Below are positions 44,590-58,421 of a DNA stretch of 64,000 nucleotides, one piece after another; within the stretch, counting starts at the first letter, position 1, and each line of letters starts with the position of its first letter. The translations under genes were made by a program, and so were the position numbers. This stretch comes from Strigamia acuminata. Lineage: Eukaryota > Arthropoda > Chilopoda > Geophilomorpha > Linotaeniidae. Under the pieces are notes generated by a model that was given only the letters and a program-made list of their open reading frames with translations, was not told where the DNA came from and searched no databases. Location: contig OX442323.1 of assembly GCA_949358305.1 (NCBI GenBank), forward strand, positions 868,001 to 932,000, in the 5' to 3' direction.

Positions 44590-47500
44590 GATCTCATCAC
44601 AGTTGACTTAGCACAAACACCACAAGACCAATCTCTCTGAATGTTCAGAAATAGTGTTTAAACCTTAGTAGAAGCCTTCAATGTAAGTTTTAGCAACATC
44701 CAAGCAATCCATTTTGAAAAAAAAATTTTGAGCTTATTTCACATCGCAGTTGACTTAGCACAAACACCACAAGACCAATGTCTTTGAATGTTCAGAAATA
44801 GTGTTTAAACCTTAGTAGAAGGCTCCAATGTAAGTTTTAGAAACATTTAACTAATGATTTGGGAGAATAGACTTTTGATCTCATCACAGTTGACTTAGCA
44901 CAAACACCACAAGTCCAATGTCTCTGAATGTTCAGAAATAGTGTTTAAACCTTAGTAGAAGCCTTCAATGTAAGTTTTAGCAACATCCAAGCAATACATT
45001 TTGAAGAAAAAAATTTTGAGCTTATTTCACATCGCAGTTGACTTAGCACAAACACCACAAGACCAATGTCTCTGAATGTTCAGAAATAGTGTTTAAACCT
45101 TAGTAGAAAGCTCCAATGTAAGTTTTAGAAACATCTAACTAATGATTTGGGAGAATAGACTTTTGATCTCATCACAGTTGACTTAGCACAAACACCACAA
45201 GTCCAATGTCTCTGAATGTTCAGAAATAGTGTTTAAACCCTAGTAGAAGCCTTCAATTTAAATTTTAGCAACATCCAAGCACTGATTTGGGAGAATAGAC
45301 TTTTGATCTCATCACAGATGACTTAGCACAAACACCACAAGACCAATGTCTCTGAATGTTCAGAAATAGGGTTTAAACCTTAGTAGAAGGCTCCAATGTA
45401 AGTTTTAGAAACATCTAACTAATCATTTGGGAGAATAGACTTTTGATCTCATCACAGTTGACTTAGCACAAACACCACAAGACCAATGTCTCTGAATGTT
45501 CAGAAATAGTGTTTAAACCTTAGTAGAAGGCTCCAATGTAAGTTTTAGAAACATCCAAGCACTAATTTGGGAGAATAGACTTTTGATCTCATCACAGTTG
45601 ACTTAGCACAAACACCACAAGACCAATCTCTCTGAATGTTCAGAAATAGTGTTTAAACCTTAGTAGAAGCCTTCAATGTAAGTTTTAGCAACATCCAAGC
45701 AATCCATTTTGAAAAAAAAATTTTGAGCTTATTTCACATCGCAGTTGACTTAGCACAAACACCACAAGACCAATGTCTCTGAATGTTCAGAAATAGTGTT
45801 CAAACCCTAGTAGAAGCCTTCAATTTAAATTTTAGCAACATCCAAGCACTGATTTGGGAGAATAGACTTTTGATCTCATCACAGATGACTTAGCACAAAC
45901 ACCACAAGACCAATGTCTCTGAATGTTCAGAAATAGGGTTTAAACCTTAGTAGAAGGCTCCAATGTAAGTTTTAGAAACATCTAACTAATCATTTGGGAG
46001 AATAGACTTTTGATCTCATCACAGTTGACTTAGCACAAACACCACAAGTCCAATGTCTCTGAATGTTCAGAAATAGTGTTTAAACCTTAGTAGAAGCCTT
46101 CAATGTAAGTTTTAGCAACATCCAAGCAATACATTTTGAAAAAAAAATTTTGAGCTTATTTCACATCGCAGTTGACTTAGCACAAACACCACAAGACCAA
46201 TGTCTCTGAATGTTCAGAAATAGCGTTTAAACATTAGTAGAAGGCTCCAATGTAACTTTTAGAAACATCTAACTAATGATTTGGGAGAATAGACTTTTGA
46301 TCTCATCACAGTTGACTTAGCACAAACACCACAAAACCAATGTTTCTGAATGTTCAGAAATAGTGTTTAAACCTTAGTAGAAGGCTCCAATGTAAGTTTT
46401 AGAAACATCCAAGCACTAATTTGGGAGAATAGACTTTTGATCTCATCACAGTTGACTTAGCACAAACACCACAAGACCAATCTCTCTGCATGTTCAGAAA
46501 TAGTGTTTAAACCTTAGTAGAAGCCTTCAATGTAAGTTTTAGCAACATCCAAGCAATCCATTTTGAAAAAAAAATTTTGAGCTTATTTCACATCGCAGTT
46601 GACTTAGCACAAACACCACAAGACCAATGTCTTTGAATGTTCAGAAATAGTGTTTAAACCTTAGTAGAAGGCTCCAATGTAAGTTTTAGAAACATTTAAC
46701 TAATGATTTGGGAGAATAGACTTTTGATCTCATCACAGTTGACTTAGCACAAACACCACAAGTCCAATGTCTCTGAATGTTCAGAAATAGTGTTTAAACC
46801 TTAGTAGAAGCCTTCAATGTAAGTTTTAGCAACATCCAAGCAATACATTTTGAAAAAAAAATTTTGAGCTTATTTCACATCGCAGTTGACTTAGCACAAA
46901 CACCACAAGACCAATGTCTCTGAATGTTCAGAAATAGTGTTTAAACCTTAGTAGAAAGCTCCAATGTAAGTTTTAGAAACATCTAACTAATGATTTGGGA
47001 GAATAGACTTTTGATCTCATCACAGTTGACTTAGCACAAACACCACAAGTCCAATGTCTCTGAATGTTCAGAAATAGTGTTTAAACCCTAGTAGAAGCCT
47101 TCAATTTAAATTTTAGCAACATCCAAGCACTGATTTGGGAGAATAGACTTTTGATCTCATCACAGATGACTTAGCACAAACACCACAAGACCAATGTCTC
47201 TGAATGTTCAGAAATAGGGTTTAAACCTTAGTAGAAGGCTCCAATGTAAGTTTTAGAAACATCTAACTAATCATTTGGGAGAATAGACTTTTGATCTCAT
47301 CACAGTTGACTTAGCACAAACACCACAAGACCAATGTCTCTGAATGTTCAGAAATAGTGTTTAAACCTTAGTAGAAGGCTCCAATGTAAGTTTTAGAAAC
47401 ATCCAAGCACTAATTTGGGAGAATAGACTTTTGATCTCATCACAGTTGACTTAGCACAAACACCACAAGACCAATCTCTCTGAATGTTCAGAAATAGTGT

Positions 47501-48060
47501 TTAAACCTTAGTAGAAGCCTTCAATGTAAGTTTTAGCAACATCCAAGCAATCCATTTTGAAAAAAAAATTTTGAGCTTATTTCACATCGCAGTTGACTTA
47601 GCACAAACACCACAAGACCAATGTCTCTGAATGTTCAGAAATAGTGTTCAAACCCTAGTAGAAGCCTTCAATTTAAATTTTAGCAACATCCAAGCACTGA
47701 TTTGGGAGAATAGACTTTTGATCTCATCACAGATGACTTAGCACAAACACCACAAGACCAATGTCTCTGAATGTTCAGAAATAGGGTTTAAACCTTAGTA
47801 GAAGGCTCCAATGTAAGTTTTAGAAACATCTAACTAATCATTTGGGAGAATAGACTTTTGATCTCATCACAGTTGACTTAGCACAAACACCACAAGTCCA
47901 ATGTCTCTGAATGTTCAGAAATAGTGTTTAAACCTTAGTAGAAGCCTTCAATGTAAGTTTTAGCAACATCCAAGCAATACATTTTGAAAAAAAAATTTTG
48001 AGCTTATTTCACATCGCAGTTGACTTAGCACAAACACCACAAGACCAATGTCTCTGAATG
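44590..48060. repeat. 1848 bp higher-order repeat, two tandem copies
   Basis: 1848 bp equals nine 140 bp plus four 147 bp units (13 monomers). Rare monomer variants (AATCATTTGG, ATAGTGTTCAAACCC, AAAGCTCC) recur in the same order at the 1848 bp offset (1849 before about 45004 because of one inserted base). The second copy ends near 48,060, where the variants stop matching. Confidence 0.8.
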
Positions 48061-48389
48061 TTCAGAAATAGTGTTTAAACCTTAGTAGAAAGCTCCAATG
48101 TAAGTTTTAGAAACATCTAACTAATGATTTGGGAGAATAGACTTTTGATCTCATCACAGTTGACTTAGCACAAACACCACAAGTCCAATGTCTCTGAATG
48201 TTCAGAAATAGTGTTTAAACCCTAGTAGAAGCCTTCAATTTAAATTTTAGCAACATCCAAGCACTGATTTGGGAGAATAGACTTTTGATCTCATCACAGA
48301 TGACTTAGCACAAACACCACAACACCAATGTTTCTGAATGTTCAGAAATAGTGTTTAAACCTTAGTAGAAAGCTCCAATGTAAGTTTTA

Positions 48390-50720
48390 GAAACATCTAA
48401 CTAATGATTTGGGAGAATAGACTTTTGATCTCATCACAGTTGACTTAGCACAAACACCACAAGACCAATGTCTCTGAATGTTCAGAAATAGTGTTTAAAC
48501 CTTAGTAGAAGGCTCCAATGTAAGTTTTAGAAACATCTAACTAATGATTTGGGAGAATAGACTTTTGATCTCATCACAGTTGACTTAGCACAAACACCAC
48601 AAGACCAATGTCTCTGAATGTTCAGAAATAGTGTTTAAACCTTAGTAGAAGGCTCCAATGTAAGTTTTAGAAACATCTAACTAATGATTTGTGAGAATAG
48701 AATTTTGATCTCATCACAGTTGACTTAGCACAAACACCACAAGACCAATGTCTCTGAATGTTCAGAAATAGTGTTTAAACCTTAGTAGAAGGCTCCAATG
48801 TAAGTTTTAGAAACATCTAACTTATGATTTGGGAGAATAGACTTTTGATCTCATCACAGTTGACTTAGCACAAACACCACAAGACCAATGTCTCTGAATG
48901 TTCAGAAATAGTGTTTAAACCTTAGTAGAAGGCTCCAATGTAAGTTTTAGAAACATCTAACTAATGATTTGGGAGAATAGACTTTTGATCTCATCACAGT
49001 TGACTTAGCACAAACACCACAAGACCAATGTCTCTGAATGTTCAGAAATAGGGTTTAAACCTTAGTAGAAGGCTCCAATGTAAGTTTTAGAAACATCTAA
49101 CTAATGATTTGGGAGAATAGACTTTTGATCTCATCACAGTTGACTTAGCACAAACACCACAAGTCCAATGTCTCTGAATGTTCAGAAATAGTGTTTAAAC
49201 CTTAGTAGAAGCCTTCAATGTAAGTTTTAGCAACATCCAAGCAATACATTTTGAAAAAAAAATTTTGAGCTTATTTCACATCGCAGTTGACTTAGCACAA
49301 ACACCACAAGACCAATGTCTCTGAATGTTCAGAAATAGTGTTTAAACCTTAGTAGAAGGCTCCAATGTAAGTTTTAGAAACATCTAACTAATGATTTGGG
49401 AGAATAGACTTTTGATCTCATCACAGTTGACTTAGCACAAACACCACAAGACCAATGTCTCTGAATGTTCAGAAATAGGGTTTAAACCTTAGTAGAAGGC
49501 TCCAATGTAAGTTTTAGAAACATCTAACTAATGATTTGGGAGAATAGACTTTTGATCTCATCACAGTTGACTTAGCACAAATACCACAAGTCCAATGTCT
49601 CTGAATGTTCAGAAATAGTGTTTAAACCTTAGTAGAAGCCTTCAATGTAAGTTTTAGCAACATCCAAGCAATACATTTTGAAAAAAAAATTTTGAGCTTA
49701 TTTCACATCGCAGTTGACTTAGCACAAACACCACAAGACCAATGTCTCTGAATGTTCAGAAATAGTGTTTAAACCTTAGTAGAAGGCTCCAATGTAAGTT
49801 TTAGAAACATCTAACTAATGATTTGGGAGAATAGACTTTTGATCTCATCACAGTTGACTTAGCACAAACACCACAAGACCAATGTCTCTGAATGTTCAGA
49901 AATAGTGTTTAAACCTTAGTAGAAGGCTCCAATGTAAGTTTTAGAAACATCTAACTAATGATTTGGGAGAATAGACTTTTGATCTCATCACAGTTGACTT
50001 AGCACAAACACCACAAGACCAATGTCTCTGAATGTTCAGAAATAGTGTTTAAACCTTAGTAGAAGGCTCCAATGTAAGTTTTAGAAACATCTAACTAATG
50101 ATTTGTGAGAATAGAATTTTGATCTCATCACAGTTGACTTAGCACAAACACCACAAGACCAATGTCTCTGAATGTTCAGAAATAGTGTTTAAACCTTAGT
50201 AGAAGGCTCCAATGTAAGTTTTAGAAACATCTAACTTATGATTTGGGAGAATAGACTTTTGATCTCATCACAGTTGACTTAGCACAAACACCACAAGACC
50301 AATGTCTCTGAATGTTCAGAAATAGTGTTTAAACCTTAGTAGAAGGCTCCAATGTAAGTTTTAGAAACATCTAACTAATGATTTGGGAGAATAGACTTTT
50401 GATCTCATCACAGTTGACTTAGCACAAACACCACAAGACCAATGTCTCTGAATGTTCAGAAATAGGGTTTAAACCTTAGTAGAAGGCTCCAATGTAAGTT
50501 TTAGAAACATCTAACTAATGATTTGGGAGAATAGACTTTTGATCTCATCACAGTTGACTTAGCACAAACACCACAAGTCCAATGTCTCTGAATGTTCAGA
50601 AATAGTGTTTAAACCTTAGTAGAAGCCTTCAATGTAAGTTTTAGCAACATCCAAGCAATACATTTTGAAAAAAAAATTTTGAGCTTATTTCACATCGCAG
50701 TTGACTTAGCACAAACACCA
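48390..50720. repeat. 1414 bp higher-order repeat, two tandem copies
   Basis: 1414 bp equals eight 140 bp plus two 147 bp units (10 monomers). Private variants (GTGAGAATAGAATTTT and CTTATGATTT) recur at exactly this offset. Confidence 0.8.
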
Positions 50721-53700
50721 CAAGACCAATGTCTCTGAATGTTCAGAAATAGTGTTTAAACCTTAGTAGAAGGCTCCAATGTAAGTTTTAGAAACATCTA
50801 ACTAATGATTTGGGAGAATAGACTTTTGATCTCATCACAGTTGACTTAGCACAAACACCACAAGTCCAATGTCTCTGAATGTTCAGAAATAGTGTTTAAA
50901 CCTTAGTAGAAGCCTTCAATGTAAGTTTTAGCAACATCCAAGCAATACATTTTGAAAAAAAAATTTTGAGCTTATTTCACATCGCAGTTGACTTAGCACA
51001 AACACCACAAGACCAATGTTTCTGAATGTTCAGAAATAGTGTTTAAACCTTAGTAGAAGGCTCCAATGTAAGTTTTAGAAACATCTAACCAATGATTTGG
51101 GAGAATAGACTTTTGATCTCATCACAGTTGACTTAGCACAAACACCACAAGTCCAATGTCTCTGAATGTAAAGAAATAGTGTTTAAACCTTAGTAGAAGC
51201 CTTCAATGTAAGTTTTAGCAACATCCAAGCAATACATTTTGAAAAAAAAATTTCGAGCTTATTTCACATCGCAGTTGACTTAGCACAAACACCACAAGAC
51301 CAATGTCTCTGAATGTTCAGAAATAGCGTTTAAACATTAGTAGAAGGCTCCAATGTAAGTTTTAGAAACATCTAACTAATGATTTGGGAGAATAGACTTT
51401 TGATCTCATCACAGTTGACTTAGCACAAACACCACAACACCAATGTTTCTGAATGTTCAGAAATAGTGTTTAAACCTTAGTAGAAGGCTCCAATGTAAGT
51501 TTTAGAAACATCTAACCAATGATTTGGGAGAATAGACTTTTGATCTCATCACAGTTGACTTAGCACAAACACCACAAGTCCAATGTCTCTGAATGTTCAG
51601 AAATAGTGTTTAAACCTTAGTAGAAGCCTTCAATGTAAGTTTTAGCAACATCCAAGCAATACATTTTGAAAAAAAAATTTTGAGCTTATTTCACATCGCA
51701 GTTGACTTAGCACAAACACCACAAGACCAATGTCTCTGAATGTTCAGAAATAGTGTTTAAACCTTAGTAGAAGGCTCCGATGTAAGTTTTAGAAACATCT
51801 AACCAATGATTTGGGAGAATAGACTTTTGATCTCATCACAGTTGACTTAGCACAAACACCACAAGTCCAATGTCGCTGAATGTTCAGAAATAGTGTTTAA
51901 ACCTTAGTAGAAGCCTTCAATTTAAATTTTAGCAACATCCAAGCACTGATTTGGGAGAATAGACTTTTGATCTCATCACAGTTGACTTAGCACAAACACC
52001 ACAAGTCCAATGTCTCTGAATGTTCAGAAATAGTGTTTAAACCTTAGTAGAAGACTTCAATGTAAGTTTTAGCGACATCCAAGCGCTGATTTGGGAGAAT
52101 AAACTTTTGATCTCATCACAGTTGACTTAGCACAAACACCACAAGACAAATGTCTCTGAATGTTCAGAAATAGTGTTTAAACCTTAGTAGAAGACTTCAA
52201 TGTAAGTTTTAGCAACATCCAAGCACTGATTTGGGAGAATAGACTTTTGATCTTATCACAGTTGACTTAGCACAAACACCACAAGACCAATGTTTCTGAA
52301 TGTTCAGAAATAGTGTTTAAACCTTAGTAGAAGGCTCCAATGTAAGTTTTAGAAACATCTAACCAATGATTTGGGAGAATAGACTTTTGATCTCATCACA
52401 GTTGACTTAGCACAAACACCACAAGTCCAATGTCTCTGAATGTTCAGAAATAGTGTTTAAACCTTAGTAGAAGGCTCCAATGTAAGTTTTAGAAACATCT
52501 AACTAATGATTTGGGAGAATAGACTTTTGATCTCATCACAGTTGACTTAGCACAAACACCACAAGTCCAATGTCTCTGAATGTTCAGAAATAGTGTTTAA
52601 ACCTTAGTAGAAGACTTCAATGTAAGTTTTAGCAACATCCAAGCACTGATTTGGGAGAATAGACTTTTGATCTCATCACAGTTGACTTAGCACAAACACC
52701 ACAAGATTAATGTCTCTGAATGTTCAGAAATAGTGTTTAAACCTTAGTAGAAGGCTCCAATGTAAGTTTTAGAAACATCTAACTAATGATTTGGGAGAAT
52801 AGACTTTTGATCTCATCACAGTTGACTTAGCACAAACACCACAAGACCAATGTCTCTGAATGTTCAGAAATAGTGTTTAAACCTTAGTAGAAGGCTCCAA
52901 TGTAAGTTTTAGAAACATCTAACTAATGATTTGGGAGAATAGACTTTTGATCTCATCACAGTTGACTTAGCACAAACACCACAAGACCAATGTCTCTGAA
53001 TGTTCAGAAATAGTGTTTAAACCTTAGTAGAAGGCTCCAATGTAAGTTTTAGAAACATCTAACTAATGATTTGGGAGAATAGACTTTTGATCTCATCACA
53101 GTTGACTTAGCACAAACACCACAACACCAATGTTTCTGAATGTTCAGAAATAGTGTTTAAACCTTAGTAGAAGGCTCCAATGTAAGTTTTAGAAACATCT
53201 AACCAATGATTTGGGAGAATAGACTTTTGATCTCATCACAGTTGACTTAGCACAAACACCACAAGTCCAATGTCTCTGAATGTTCAGAAATAGTGTTTAA
53301 ACCTTAGTAGAAGGCTCCAATGTAAGTTTTAGAAACATCTAACTAATGATTTGGGAGAATAGACTTTTGATCTCATCACAGTTGACTTAGCACAAACACC
53401 ACAAGTCCAATGTCTCTGAATGTTCAGAAATAGTGTTTAAACCTTAGTAGAAGACTTCAATGTAAGTTTTAGCAACATCCAAGCACTGATTTGGGAGAAT
53501 AGACTTTTGATCTTATCACAGTTGACTTAGCACAAACACCACAAGATTAATGTTTCTGAATGTTCAGAAATAGTGTTTAAACCTTAGTAGAAGGCTCCAA
53601 TGTAAGTTTTAGAAACATCTAACTAATGATTTGGGAGAATAGACTTTTGATCTCATCACAGTTGACTTAGCACAAACACCACAAGTCCAATGTCTCTGAA

Positions 53701-56700
53701 TGTTCAGAAATAGTGTTTAAACCTTAGTAGAAGGCTCCAATGTAAGTTTTAGAAACATCTAACTAATGATTTGCGAGAATAGACTTTTGATCTCATCACA
53801 GTTGACTTAGCACAAACACCACAAGACCAATGTTTCTGAATGTTCAGAAATAGTGTTTAAACCTTAGTAGAAGGCTCCAATGTAAGTTTTAGAAACATCT
53901 AACCAATGATTTGGGAGAATAGACTTTTGATCTCATCACAGTTGACTTAGCACAAACACCACAAGTCCAATGTCTCTGAATGTAAAGAAATAGTGTTTAA
54001 ACCTTAGTAGAAGCCTTCAATGTAAGTTTTAGCAACATCCAAGCAATACATTTTGAAAAAAAAATTTTGAGCTTATTTCACATCGCAGTTGACTTAGCAC
54101 AAACACCACAAGACCAATGTCTCTGAATGTTCAGAAATAGTGTTTAAACCTTAGTAGAAGGCTCCAATGTAAGTTTTAGAAACATCTAACCAATGATTTG
54201 GGAGAATAGACTTTTGATCTCATCACAGTTGACTTAGCACAAACACCACAAGTCCAATGTCTCTGAATGTTCAGAAATAGTGTTTAAACCTTAGTAGAAG
54301 CCTTCAATGTAAGTTTTAGCAACATCCAAGCAATACATTTTGAAAAAAAAATTTTGAGCTTATTTCACATCGCAGTTGACTTAGCACAAACACCACAAGA
54401 CCAATGTCTCTGAATGTTCAGAAATAGTGTTTAAACCTTAGTAGAAGGCTCCGATGTAAGTTTTAGAAACATCTAACCAATGATTTGGGAGAATAGACTT
54501 TTGATCTCATCACAGTTGACTTAGCACAAACACCACAAGTCCAATGTCTCTGAATGTTCAGAAATAGTGTTTAAACCTTAGTAGAAGCCTTCAATTTAAA
54601 TTTTAGCAACATCCAAGCACTGATTTGGGAGAATAGACTTTTGATCTCATCACAGTTGACTTAGCACAAACACCACAAGTCCAATGTCTCTGAATGTTCA
54701 GAAATAGTGTTTAAACCTTAGTAGAAGACTTCAATGTAAGTTTTAGCAACATCCAAGCGCTGATTTGGGAGAATAGACTTTTGATCTCATCACAGTTGAC
54801 TTAGCACAAACACCACAAGACAAATGTCTCTGAATGTTCAGAAATAGTGTTTAAACCTTAGTAGAAGACTTCAATGTAAGTTTTAGCAACATCCAAGCAC
54901 TGATTTGGGAGAATAGACTTTTGATCTCATCACAGTTGACTTAGCACAAACACCACAAGATCAATGTTTCTGAATGTTCAGAAATAGTGTTTAAACCTTA
55001 GTAGAAGGCTCCAATGTAAGTTTTAGAAACATCTAACCAATGATTTGGGAGAATAGACTTTTGATCTCATCACAGTTGACTTAGCACAAACACCACAAGT
55101 CCAATGTCTCTGAATGTTCAGAAATAGTGTTTAAACCTTAGTAGAAGGCTCCAATGTAAGTTTTAGAAACATCTAACTAATGATTTGGGAGAATAGACTT
55201 TTGATCTCATCACAGTTGACTTAGCACAAACACCACAAGTCCAATGTCTCTGAATGTTCAGGAATAGTGTTTAAACCTTAGTAGAAGACTTCAATGTAAG
55301 TTTTAGCAACATCCAAGCACTGATTTGGGAGAATAGACTTTTGATCTCATCACAGTTGACTTAGCACAAACACCACAAGATTAATGTCTCTGAATGTTCA
55401 GAAATAGTGTTTAAACCTTAGTAGAAGGCTCCAATGTAAGTTTTAGAAACATCTAACTAATGATTTGGGAGAATAGACTTTTGATCTCATCACAGTTGAC
55501 TTAGCACAAACACCACAAGACCAATGTCTCTGAATGTTCAGAAATAGTGTTTAAACCTTAGTAGAAGGCTCCAATGTAAGTTTTAGAAACATCTAACTAA
55601 TGATTTGGGAGAATAGACTTTTGATCTCATCACAGTTGACTTAGCACAAACACCACAAGACAAATGTCTCTGAATGTTCAGAAATAGTGTTTAAACCATA
55701 GTAGAAGACTTCAATGTAAGTTTTAGCAACATCCAAGCACTGATTTGGGAGAATAGACTTTTGATCTTATCACAGTTGACTTAGCACAAACACCACAAGA
55801 CCAATGTTTCTGAATGTTCAGAAATAGTGTTTAAACCTTAGTAGAAGGCTCCAATGTAAGTTTTAGAAACATCTAACCAATGATTTGGGAGAATAGACTT
55901 TTGATCTCATCACAGTTGACTTAGCACAAACACCACAAGTCCAATGTCTCTGAATGTTCAGAAATAGTGTTTAAACCTTAGTAGAAGGCTCCAATGTAAG
56001 TTTTAGAAACATCTAACTAATGATTTGGGAGAATAGACTTTTGATCTCATCACAGTTGACTTAGCACAAACACCACAAGTCCAATGTCTCTGAATATTCA
56101 GAAATAGTGTTTAAACCTTAGTAGAAGACTTCAATGAAAGTTTTAGCAACATCCAAGCACTGATTTGGGAGAATAGACTTTTGATCTCATCACAGTTGAC
56201 TTAGCACAAACACCACAAGTCCAATGTCTCTGAATGTTCAGAAATAGTGTTTAAACCTTAGTAGAAGCCTTCAATTTAAATTTTAGCAACATCCAAGCAC
56301 TGATTTGGGAGAATAGACTTTTGATCTCATCACAGTTGACTTAGCACAAACACCACAAGTCCAATGTCTCTGAATGTTCAGAAATAGTGTTTAAACCTTA
56401 GTAGAAGACTTCAATGTAAGTTTTAGCAACATCCAAGCACTGATTTGGGAGAATAGACTTTTGATCTTATCACAGTTGACTTAGCACAAACACCACAAGA
56501 CCAATGTTTCTGAATGTTCAGAAATAGTATTTAAACCTTAGTAGAAGGCTCCAATGTAAGTTTTAGAAACATCTAACCAATGATTTGGGAGAATAGACTT
56601 TTGATCTCATCACAGTTGACTTAGCACAAACACCACAAGTCCAATGTCTCTGAATGTTCAGAAATAGTGTTTAAACCTTAGTAGAAGGCTCCAATGTAAG

Positions 56701-56909
56701 TTTTAGAAACATCTAACTAATGATTTGGGAGAATAGACTTTTGATCTCATCACAGTTGACTTAGCACAAACACCACAAGTCCAATGTCTCTGAATGTTCA
56801 GAAATAGTGTTTAAACCTTAGTAGAAGACTTCAATGTAAGTTTTAGCAACATCCAAGCACTGATTTGGGAGAATAGACTTTTGATCTCATCACAGTTGAC
56901 TTAGCACAA

Positions 56910-58421
56910 TGTTGCAAACAACGTGGAAGTATTTTAGAAATTGCATTTTTTACTGTGTTTTATGTCATAATAAATATTCATAGTGTAGTGGAATTTTTGC
57001 CTAATATTTTCATTTATTGCATTTCAGGTTTTTATCTTATTAAAACATTTTTTAGTGTTTTCAGTAATTTTAGTGTCTTTTGTGTTGATATTACATTTTA
57101 ATTTACTGTTATTTCAAGTGTTTTCAAAGCTTTGTGTCTTATCTCATTGATTTCTTATGCATTTTCATGATTTACGGCATTTTTAAGTACATTCGTCGAA
57201 GTGCAGTTCAGTTACGCTACACGCGTGACGTCATTTTTCCATTACTAGTCTCGTTTCGTTAGAACTTCTAACGCTTCGTTCTATACTTTCCGAGTTGTTA
57301 AGAATTCTATTTACAATTGCTTTCTACTAATTTAAGTCTGCTCTTTCGACTGGTGTGCTTTATTATTGCCCAAGTGTTTTCGTTTCGTCAGTACGAACGT
57401 TCGTTGTCGGCCACCGCATGGGCGCGGCCGATAATGCTCGGTTCGTGCGGCTTACGATCTATTTCAAAGTGTTGTGTTGAATAAATATTGTGATTTTGTG
57501 CAGGAAATAACATTTCCTAATTCTATTTAACATTCCTATGTGGTTTTTATTAACATTCTGTGCATCTAATTTCAAATGTACTGGTTTTACCGCCAACATG
57601 ACGTTCGAGGCCGCCATGTTGGAATTTATCGGTAATTCGTTTTTGTTTCAATTTGTTTGCGATGTATATTGATTGAATTGATTATACTATTTCATTACGA
57701 TGTTTTTTAACCTGAATTCTTATGTTATTTTGTGTTTTAAAGCCATTTTAAATTCAAATCTTACGGTTTCGTCATCATACTTGTCTGTGATTGGCTATCG
57801 CGATCGTCTGCTACACGATCATTGTTTTGTGCTTCGTTTTCATTGTTTTACTTATTGAATCGAATTGTTATGATTAGCTTTTTTATTCACTGCATTCTTG
57901 CGGTCATTTTGATATATTACAAACTGTAATCCGTGCTAATTTCACAATTTGTCAACTTTGCCTGTATTTCGTTTTCCTCCGTTGCCATGACAACGGAGAA
58001 TTTTGTGTCTGTATTTCGCCGCTAATCGGCTTGGCGCGTGCCATTTTCGGTATTGCGCATGTGCGGCTCCCTTGAGGGCCAATTACATTCGTGTATTTTA
58101 CTCAGTTTTCATCTAACCGTTCATTAAAGAAGTTGTTGAATTTTAGCTCGTGTTTAACTTTATTTCCGCCATCTTTTCCAATGTGTCGGGAGTAGTTAAT
58201 CTCTTTTCCCCGCTGGCTTATGGATAAACAAGCACTCGGATACCTTTCAACAGTGCTCTCGTTTGCTTTCTCCTCATGCAACAATGGATTCGGGAGTGAT
58301 TATTGTGGTTTCCAGCACGGTTTATGTACGTACTTTGCTATACGATCATCAAATCTTAGTGGCGGGAATTTCAAACCGCAAATGCCCATTTCTTCTATAT
58401 TCGTGTTGACCGACCGCAACA
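56910..58421 (+). repeat. BEL/Pao 5' LTR
   Basis: 1512 bp, TGTTGC start and GCAACA end. Boundaries are set by the satellite on the left and by homology to both ends of the solo LTR. It contains AATAAA at 57480-57485, a possible polyadenylation signal, and the TGACGTCA palindrome at 57226-57233. Two-thirds of the way along, CTCCGTTGCC...CAACGGAG (near 57977-57998) is a hairpin conserved in the solo LTR. Confidence 0.9.
57226..57233. promoter_or_regulatory. CRE/ATF-type palindrome in BEL LTR
   Basis: TGACGTCA, conserved in the diverged solo LTR at 15346-15353. Confidence 0.45.

Larger units (their letters stand above)
44317..56909. repeat. Satellite array, right part
   Basis: Continuation of the array at 1-14194, same 140 and 147 bp monomers, about 89 units, resuming in phase after the solo LTR (44317-44320 is the duplicated TGAC). 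Higher-order structure is clear. A block of about 1.6 kb from about 44,590 recurs 1848 bp later (marker AATCATTTGG at 45421 and 47269, and at 45988 and 47836). A block from about 48,400 recurs 1414 bp later (marker GTGAGAATAGAATTTT at 48691 and 50105, CTTATG at 48821 and 50235). Several variants match the left array near 6,400-8,800. It ends at 56909, broken by the BEL element. Confidence 0.98.

Noticed and set aside
14195-58421. Terminal inverted repeats of a giant DNA transposon carrying the satellite
   Set aside because: The arms are whole LTRs with TGTTGC/GCAACA ends. The left arm has its own TGAC duplication on both sides and the right arm leads into a BEL coding region, so they are two separate LTR insertions.
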